Shown here piece after piece: positions 56,949 to 64,000 of a stretch of DNA of 64,000 nt; positions within the stretch are counted from its first letter, which is position 1; each line of letters opens with the position of its first letter. The notes beneath the pieces are model-generated. The model saw only the letters and a list, made by a program, of their open reading frames with translations. It did not search any database and had not been told where the DNA came from. Made by a program: the position numbers and the translations under genes. Where the stretch lies: the NCBI GenBank assembly GCA_000827495.1, contig KN817573.1, positions 167,953-231,952 on the forward strand, in the 5' to 3' direction. Source of the DNA: Hypholoma sublateritium FD-334 SS-4 (lineage: Eukaryota; Basidiomycota; Agaricomycetes; Agaricales; Strophariaceae).

Positions 56949-59313
56949 ATGTCCGTTGCTGGGTCTCACGACGAGGACGAGGATTCCCTCTTCGGCTCTC
57001 CCCCTCCATCTTCAGGTAGGCCACCGTCCCCGGCGTTGGCTCTTCCCAGCGCGGGGTACAGCGGGAGTAGCACGACTACTACCCTTACACAAAACGTGGG
57101 GACCATTGCACTTCCTGGGTCCCATCCTTATTCTGAACTTCCCATCAATCCATTAGCCTTGTCGTTGAACCATGGCATAGTTCAACGGCCTCCGGCCCCG
57201 CCACCAACGGCAGTGCATACCTCACAGCCCAGTCTATCGGGGTCGTTACATACTCGGGATTCCTCCGCGAGCTCGTCCAGGCCCAAGAAACGGTCGCGGA
57301 AGGTGTCACGCGCTGAACCTCCAAAAACGCCTAAAGAGCCAGAGTTTGCGCTCCCAGACCCATCTGCACCCCCGCCACTCCATTTTCTTCGTAATCAACA
57401 GAACCTGCTGGGTAGGGCAGGAATGATCGCAGGTGTAAAACCCGCTGCACTGACACATGTCCGTGGATCCACGCCCTCAAATCCGATACTTGTAGACGAT
57501 GAAGATGACACGCCCACCCTCGGCCGGCGTGCTCAGTCACGCGAAAGATCCCAGCCGTACATTGATCCCGCACTTCTTACTGCACCCACCAATCAGGAAA
57601 TCGTATCGGTACTTATCGGTCAGAAGGATATCTTCCCGATCCTGGAGGGAGTGCTTAAGCTCGTCATGGGCAGTACACCCAGTGGAAAACCCAACTCTCG
57701 CTATTCTATCAGCCCCACAGTTCCTCCGCCTCCCACTGGCTTTGAGCGCACCTCGAATGCCTTCGCAAAAACGCCCACACCACCCCCAACGGGTTTTGAG
57801 CGCACCTCCACGTCGACCAACCCTAATCCTGTGAAAAAGCGCAAACTCAATCGCGTCCCTGCTGGTGCCAGCGATTGGGATGTTCCTTACCCTTTCCAGC
57901 AAGGCGAAGGGCCTGAGGCGTACCACAAAACCTGGGAGCGCGAGCGCGGCAAGCAGCTGATCTCACAACTGATCAAGCTGATCAAGAACGCTGCGCGTAA
58001 GGCCGCTACGAAGAAGTACCTCCAGGAGCAAGCGGCGAAAGTACCATCTGTGGAGAAGGTCGAAGAAGTCAAAATCAATGGATACTATCGGCCGGAGACG
58101 ACATACGGCCTCGAGGTGCTTCAGGACGCGAGCAATGCAGTCCCCGTGGTGCACCCCTTACCGAGTCAACCGCCTGTGACGGACGAGCCGATGACGACGG
58201 CTGCTTTCGACCAACTCATGGCGTCGCTTAATTGCCTTCCAGATCAGACGGCTGGCAGCGTACTTCACCCTGGACCTCTGCCAGATCCAAACGTGGTGGG
58301 CGCCGACCAGTTCGACACGTGGATGAACTTTCTCGAGGCATTCCCTGTCAATTTCGATGGGACGGGCACGCAGGGAACAACTCCGGCTGCCACGCCTGCG
58401 TCCGACTTTGACTTCGGGACCATGCTGGATACTGACACGGTGGACGCGAGCGCGGGCTCGGATGCTGCGGGTGCGTCTACGAGTGCGGAGAACTCTGCAA
58501 GCGCCTTTGACGCGATGATGACGTCCATCTTCCAACACGAACTACCGGGTAGTGCAGAAACGAAGTTCGAGGACAGCATGATCGACCCAGCTTTACTGGC
58601 GCTCGGCGGCACACCTTCGACTGCGACCACGGCGCATCCTGCCCCGGTCACCAATGCTATACATCATCAACAAAACATTCCAGAACTCGGGCACTTGTAT
58701 ATTCCCATGACGGCCACGACACCGACTGCGTCCGGCAGCTCAGCCAGCGGCAGCACGACGCCGGGAACGCCAGTTTCGGCGGCTTGGGAGGTTTCGATGC
58801 CTGCAGTTTACGCGGACACCCAGGGACAAAGTAACGCGCAAGGTACGTGGCACACCACTCTGGGTTTATAAACGGCCGGCTGACGGCACGGGGTCTCTAG
58901 TGTGGTACGGCGGTACGGGCCTGACGGACGGGTTGGCGGGTTTGGGTATTGTATCGGAGGCGCTGGGGAACGGAAAGGGGAAGGGGAAAGCGAAAAGCCG
59001 GGTGCTCGGCCCGGCGAACACGACGGCCGCGCCGGCGTCCACATCGTTGGCGCAAGTGCCGCTCTTCCAGTCCCAGCAGCGGCTCTCCGACGCGCTGCTG
59101 AGCGTGACGCCTGTTGTAGCGTCGCTGGTACCGCCGACGCTCGCTCGGCAGCTACGCCGCGAGGACATCGTGCGGCGAGCGCGGGAGCAGCGGGCCGCGG
59201 TGCAGGTGGAGCTCGATGAGGTGAAGATGCGGCTGTGGGGGACGACGATCGAACAGGCGGGGATGGTGGTGCTGGCGCGGAAGGTGGGCACTGGTGGCGG
59301 GCAGGCGCCCTAG
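56949..59313 (+). CDS. Low-complexity, probably nuclear protein of unknown function
   Basis: Two exons (56949-58842 and 58901-59313) sum to 2307 nt, or 768 aa. Features: an acidic start (SHDEDEDSLFGSPPP), a basic nuclear-type patch (RPKKRSRKVSR), an acidic SUMO-interaction-like motif (NPILVDDEDD), a duplicated PPPPTGFERTS element, a second basic motif (KKRKLNRVP), a Lys-rich helix (LIKLIKNAARKAATKK) and long Ser/Thr/Ala-rich acidic parts. The C-terminal exon is helical (LARQLRREDIVRRAREQR). This pattern would fit a transcriptional regulator, but no DNA-binding domain is seen. The start is the ATG of MSVAGSHDED. Confidence 0.68.
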
Positions 59314-60006
59314 TTTGTTACTTTTGGTTTTCGAATTCTGTATCATGTCGGGAAATAAGTAAATCGCTCAAGGGTAGCTCGAGTAATAGTACGTCCGTTC
59401 TTCTATTGCTAGGAATTACTTCTCAACATCTTGTTTAGAGAGTGTGCACTCGATGTTCATGAGACTCAGATCATGAGATTCGGATTCGGCGTAGTCCAAC
59501 AGCGTTGTTGCCTCAGGTTCCGGCGACATCCTCCAAATTAATAGTCTACACGCATCGGAACACCGGCGCCGAATATGCCTTAGCGAATGTTTACTTGCAT
59601 ATGCCCTGAAAAGCTTGCAGGGATTCGCTCTCCTTGAACGCGGCGAGGACCACCTGCGCGGCGCGATCTGGCAAGTGCCTGTTATCCCCGGTCAAAATAG
59701 GCCGTATATAGCCGGAGATAAATATATGTACGGGAAATTGCGTCAGGGTTTAGATACACTGAGCGAGTTGGTAGAGCAATATGAAATAAAGACAAATTAG
59801 TAGTATGTGATGTTGGCCAAAGCGCCGGCAAGGAGGGTAAATGGTCTGCTTGAGACGGCGCTAGCCATCGCCTAAGTATATGTATTGACACGCATGTGCT
59901 TAAGCAAGTTATGTAATTCATCTGAGTTTGTTTTGATTGCATCGAGCTGACTTTAGGATTTTCGTTCAGCATTCGATATTCTTGATCTTACATCNCTCCC
60001 GTATTC
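59314..60006. other. Intergenic, left flank of transposase copy 2
   Basis: A non-coding stretch of about 0.7 kb; the first N of the copy-2 region appears at 59995. One transposon end should lie here but was not identified. Confidence 0.35.
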
Positions 60007-63000
60007 ATGGTTTCCGGTGGAAAGTCCTCCAAACAGNAACACAAGCCCATTTCTCGACGGACTAGTGCTGGCAGTACAAGTGTTCCCCCTCCGAATATCA
60101 AAAAGGCAAAACAAACGTTCACTTGCTCCTGTACCCATCGATGCAAAGGCGTTTTGAAGCAACTTACGCGTGTCACCTACTTGAAACACGCCATATTCCG
60201 AGAGATTGACGAGCAGCGAGAATCACAGGCGCGAGCGGACGAAGTGATTGACCTTCCTCAGCTTGACGGTAATTCCGAGTCTTTACTTCNTGAGGGTAGC
60301 GGAACGGCAGAGGTATTTGAATCCATCTCTCTAGTATTGTATTTATCTTACTTATCAACTTTTATAACTTATAGGACATTCCTCACCCTGTAGCGGAGGA
60401 TATTCAATCTCACCCCGTAGCNGAGTATACCGTTCCATCTCATGAATCTCGAGTCGGAGTCAGTCAACCCGAAAATGCATTCTTGGACCATGCAGCTACT
60501 TCTCGACTAGACCCTCCACCTCAGTACGAGCAATACGAAAGCGAAACAGCCGACCTTGACAACATTTTTGAAGTGGCTCGCCTTTCGGACTTCCGAACTT
60601 CTATCAATTTCATTAATGCTCTCCGTGATGCTACGCTAGACGGGAAGTACAGCAATTTAAGTCCTTCAGCAATACAGAGAATACGAAACCCAGTATCTGG
60701 AGTATTCGACGTCGACACGGATCCCGATCTTCGTCTTGGCCTGGATCTCTTCTTGGCAAATATTAATTCTTCAGCTGAAGCTTACAACAGTGCGAGGGAC
60801 ACAATCAAAAGATGACACCCCGAAGACCAAATCCCTTCTCATGATCAAATTAAACGCAGAATCGAGGATATTATGGGTGTGGGATCAATATCTCATGCCA
60901 TGTGCAAGAATAGTTGTATGGCTTTCACTGGACCACTAATGGAGCTGGATGAATGTCCTCGATGTGGGACGCCTAAGTTTTGTCCTGAAACGAAGAGACT
61001 GCACCAAGAGTTCGTGACCATTCCTATTGCTCCCATCTTACAGGCTATGTGGCGCAATCCCGGAAGTGCTGTCCGGCTTTCTTACCGTCGTCGAAAAACT
61101 CAAGCAATAATCACGGAGCTCCAGGAAAATTCAGGCAGCATTGGCAGCTACAAGGACTTCTTACATGGTTCAGACTATTTAGAGAACATCCGAAGTGGCA
61201 AAATACAGGACCGCGACATGGTTCTCATGTTCTCGCTCAATGGTGCCCAGTTGTATGCCCACAAGGCATCGGATTGCTGGATCTATATATGGGTCTTATT
61301 CGATTTGTCGCCCAAAGAGCGATACAAGAAACAACACATTCTTCCAGGTGGATTCATACCCGGACCAAACAAACCCAAAAACATGGACTCATTCCTTTTC
61401 CCAGGTCTGTACCACCTCGCTGCCATCCAGAATGAAGGGCNTTCAATCTGGGATGCTTCATCAGATTCCTTTTTCCTCTCAAGACTGTTCCTAGCACTCA
61501 ATACTGCAGATGGCCCAGGCATGGCATACCTGAATGGTCTGGTAGGCCATCATGGGAAGTATGGATGTNGATTGTATTGCCCAGTCCCGGGACGCCATAA
61601 ACCCAATGGAACCCATTATTATCCCGCTCTTCTCAAACCTCTGGATTTTGTTATGGCTGGATGCGATCACGACGACATATTACATGAATCTCCTCACCAA
61701 ATNTCACCTCAACTCTATTTTTGCAACCTTCGGCATCTACTCGATTCTTCAAGNGAGACGCAATATAAGAGGCNTCNTCTGGAAACCGGCATTTCAAAGG
61801 CTTCAATTTTCTTGGGGATTCAGCCNGATNGTATACTTGGTATTCCGGGCTGTTTTGGCTCAGATATAATGCATCTCAGTTCGTTCAACCTCTCTGACTT
61901 GTTGCTCTCCCTGTGGCGTGGTACGCTGGATCACGATAAGGACNACCCGCCCTCAGCATGGCCGTGGGCAGTCCTTGTTGANGATACNTGGACATCACAT
62001 GGACAACTTGTGGCCGCTGCGACACCGTACTTACCCGGACATTTCGACAGGCCCCCGCNAAATATCGCCGAGAAGATCAATAGTGGTTATAAGGCATGGG
62101 AATATCTACTCTACCTNTACGGGCTGGCTCCAGCCCTGCTTTATGGGATTTTACCCAACCCATTCTATTTTCATTTCTGCGAACTTGTCAGGGCGATGCN
62201 GATCATCCTCCAGCACAACATCAAGCGCGACGATATTCTTACGGCCCACAATCTTCTGGTATCATTTGCACACAAATTTGAACTTTTGTATTATCAACGC
62301 NGAACTGACAGGCTANACTTCGTACGCCAGAGCATTCATGCTCTTCTCCACTTGGCCCCCGAGGTTTTTCGTATNGGACCACCCATCTGTTCCTCACAGT
62401 GGACCATGGAGCGGACTATCNGTAATTTAGGGCAAGAAATACGCCAACCATCGAATCCTTTNGCAAATCTGTCCCGGCNTGGCCTGTTACGCTGCCAAGT
62501 GAATGCGCTGANNGCCATGCTCCCAGGACCATTAACCGCCAGCACCACAGATTCGGTGTCGGACCGTGGATGGCAGTTGCCTCGAGGAGCCATCGACCTC
62601 GGCAACGACTATGCTTTGCTTCGTGCGCAGGATCATNGGCTTCNGCCAGTGCAGAGAGCTGAAGCTGAAGCACTTACAGTGTATTTTTGTCGACGACTCN
62701 GAAATATTGGTGTCTCNATGACTGCCCCTGATTGGTGTCCAAATATTGCTNGCTGGGCTCNTCTACGTTTACCTAACGGACAAATAGCGCGTTNAAGGTG
62801 GAAAGAAGGTATGAAAGCGCTTGATAAGATCAGAATTGCTCNAAACGTAAAGGTGAGTCTTTTTGGCATACATGACTCAAACATGGCTCTCACACTAATG
62901 TAAATTAATGAATGATTTCAGTTCGCGAATAACTTCAANGGCGNAGATCAAGTGCGATTCGGCGAAGTTCTCTATTACTTCAGGTGCAAGTTACAGGAAA

Positions 63001-63281
63001 CTATGTTCACGCTAGCGATGGTATCAATGTACTCCGAGCCCAATACTCTTCTGTTCAAAGAATCGGGAGGAACCNTGTTAGCATGCAAGTATAACGAGGA
63101 TTCCACTTTAATTGTCATCGATGTCAGAGCAATTATCTCAGTTGTCGGGATGGTCCNGCACTCATTCTCTTGCCTGAACTCTGCAGAGGACTGGCGATTT
63201 GTNGTCNAAAAACCTGGATTAGACATTGCGAGGCTAGGTGGGACATATGACAATGAGGAAGGCNGCGACTTAGATACTTAG
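60007..63281 (+). pseudogene. CMC/Plavaka-like transposase, broken copy 2
   Basis: Exons 60007-60312, 60375-62852 and 62922-63281 share exon boundaries and phases with the intact copy at 50750-53873. Knuckle (FTCSCTHRC...VTYLKH), HAMCKNSC...ECPRC, FSLNGAQLYAHKASDCW, FGSDIMHLSSFNLSDLL and SSQWTMERTI are all recognisable. The first core Asp is Asn here (SLNGAQLY versus SIDGAQLY), which should abolish catalysis. A TGA at 60813-60815 interrupts the frame where the intact copy has CGA (Arg). About 30 single N bases are scattered through it, so individual residues are uncertain. The protein is clearly related to, but diverged from, copy 1, so this is not a recent duplicate of it. Confidence 0.8.
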
Positions 63282-63401
63282 TTGAGATTTTTGTATTACA
63301 TAATAACCACACCGTGTTACACAGGTCCAAGAGTGGCAGCCTCGTTCCATGCCCTTCTCGAGCCAGTCCCTTGATTATNGATGCGCTATAACATAAAAAC
63401 C

Positions 63402-64000
63402 ATGCTTTTACCATCGATATTTTTGGACTCTTCCTGCTACTCCAACGAGTACTTCGAACCGCCTCATCGAAGACCAATTCCAAACGCTTTCGACTCCACC
63501 GAAGATTTCACCAGTCTTGAAATTGAAACCATGCCACCATCTATTCGTAATCCAGTCAATGTATCTCTTCCAGCCATAGGACNGCTACCGTCCATACCAG
63601 GACACAAGGCCCCTAGGCCTGTCTTACCTCNTCCGCTCAACATCACCGCTTACACCCAGCCCTCNGCATATGCATCGTATATCGAAAACGTGCTCTCTAC
63701 TACAATCACAGGCAATAATGCTGGCNNTTCATCCATTGGCTCCATGGTCGACTCAGCTACTATGGCCCAGCTCCGCAAAGAGAATGGCTTACAATTCGCG
63801 GAGCTGACCATACACGAGACAAACATGACGATTCCCCATGTCAGGGATCTATGGGTTTGGGATACCATCTGCGGCGCAGCAGTGCCCCCGGATTTCGAAA
63901 ACCGGTTTCGGAACAACTGCAGCGCTTGGGACAACAACAAGAACTTATACAAAGGTCTTCCTGGGCCTCATTTGTTCACCGAAGCAAAGATTACGGAGTG
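63402..64000 (+). CDS. Partial gene downstream of transposase copy 2
   Basis: The ATG at 63402 opens a frame that runs stop-free through the end of the window (199 codons or more), beginning MLLPSIFLDSSCYSNEYFEP and later containing AQLRKENGLQFAELTIHE, VRDLWVWDTICGAAVPPDF and GPHLFTEAKIT. It has no recognised domain. It starts 120 bp after the transposase stop on the same strand, in the same position as the FunK1 gene behind copy 1. It may be the N-terminus of a transposon partner protein. A few N bases fall inside. Confidence 0.5.
   Translation, partial: MLLPSIFLDSSCYSNEYFEPPHRRPIPNAFDSTEDFTSLEIETMPPSIRNPVNVSLPAIGXLPSIPGHKAPRPVLPXPLNITAYTQPXAYASYIENVLSTTITGNNAGXSSIGSMVDSATMAQLRKENGLQFAELTIHETNMTIPHVRDLWVWDTICGAAVPPDFENRFRNNCSAWDNNKNLYKGLPGPHLFTEAKITE

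Noticed and set aside
1..64000. CRISPR arrays, bacterial operons or rRNA genes
   Set aside because: No regularly spaced repeats or rRNA-like segments were seen, and the intron-rich genes are plainly eukaryotic nuclear.

Overview
The window looks like one scaffold segment from a mushroom-forming basidiomycete (Agaricomycetes); I cannot name the genus. Genes are split by many short introns of about 45-60 nt with GTNNGY donors and CTNA-type branch sites. The gene content also fits: a Zn2Cys6 activator, several F-box/leucine-rich proteins, a FunK1-type fungal kinase and CMC/Plavaka-like transposases. Most exon models here were built by hand; wherever the summed exon length and phase come out exact, I say so.

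Layout. 0.6-4.5 kb: a 14-exon Zn2Cys6 transcription factor with a 6-nt micro-exon inside its zinc cluster. 5.7-12 kb: an F-box/LRR remnant, a Rossmann-fold oxidoreductase-like protein, a secreted DUF4430-like protein and a complete F-box protein. 12.7-17.8 kb: two plus-strand genes of unknown function whose exons are phase-compatible and may be one gene. 18.0-23.5 kb: a 5.46-kb mobile element with perfect 330-bp terminal inverted repeats and a 6-bp target duplication, holding an unknown gene and smaller inverted repeats. 23.8-27.2 kb: an F-box gene in two pieces, with a Helitron-type 3' terminus between them. 28-41 kb is a stable housekeeping block: an Arg/Ser/Pro-rich protein, a cytochrome b5 protein, tRNA-Phe(GAA), a SUR7/PalI-type membrane protein, a Whi5/Nrm1-like G1/S repressor candidate and the RAI1/DXO decapping nuclease. 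41.7-45.1 kb: a decaying tandem F-box array. 45.6-53.9 kb: three minus-strand genes in a row (a coiled-coil protein, a FunK1 kinase with one in-frame TGA, and an intact Plavaka-like transposase). 54.3-59.3 kb: a crotonase-fold enoyl-CoA hydratase/isomerase and a low-complexity protein. 60.0-64.0 kb: a second Plavaka-like transposase copy broken by one TGA, followed by a partial gene that runs off the end.

How it fits together. The window alternates conserved housekeeping genes with transposon-rich accessory DNA. Single ambiguous bases (N) occur almost only in the repeats (the 5.46-kb element, the Helitron area and transposase copy 2). That suggests collapsed multicopy sequence or allelic variation between two nuclei. 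Both transposase copies are followed on the same strand, after only about 120-130 bp, by another gene. This raises the possibility of a transposase-plus-partner mobile unit, in one case with a FunK1 kinase as partner.
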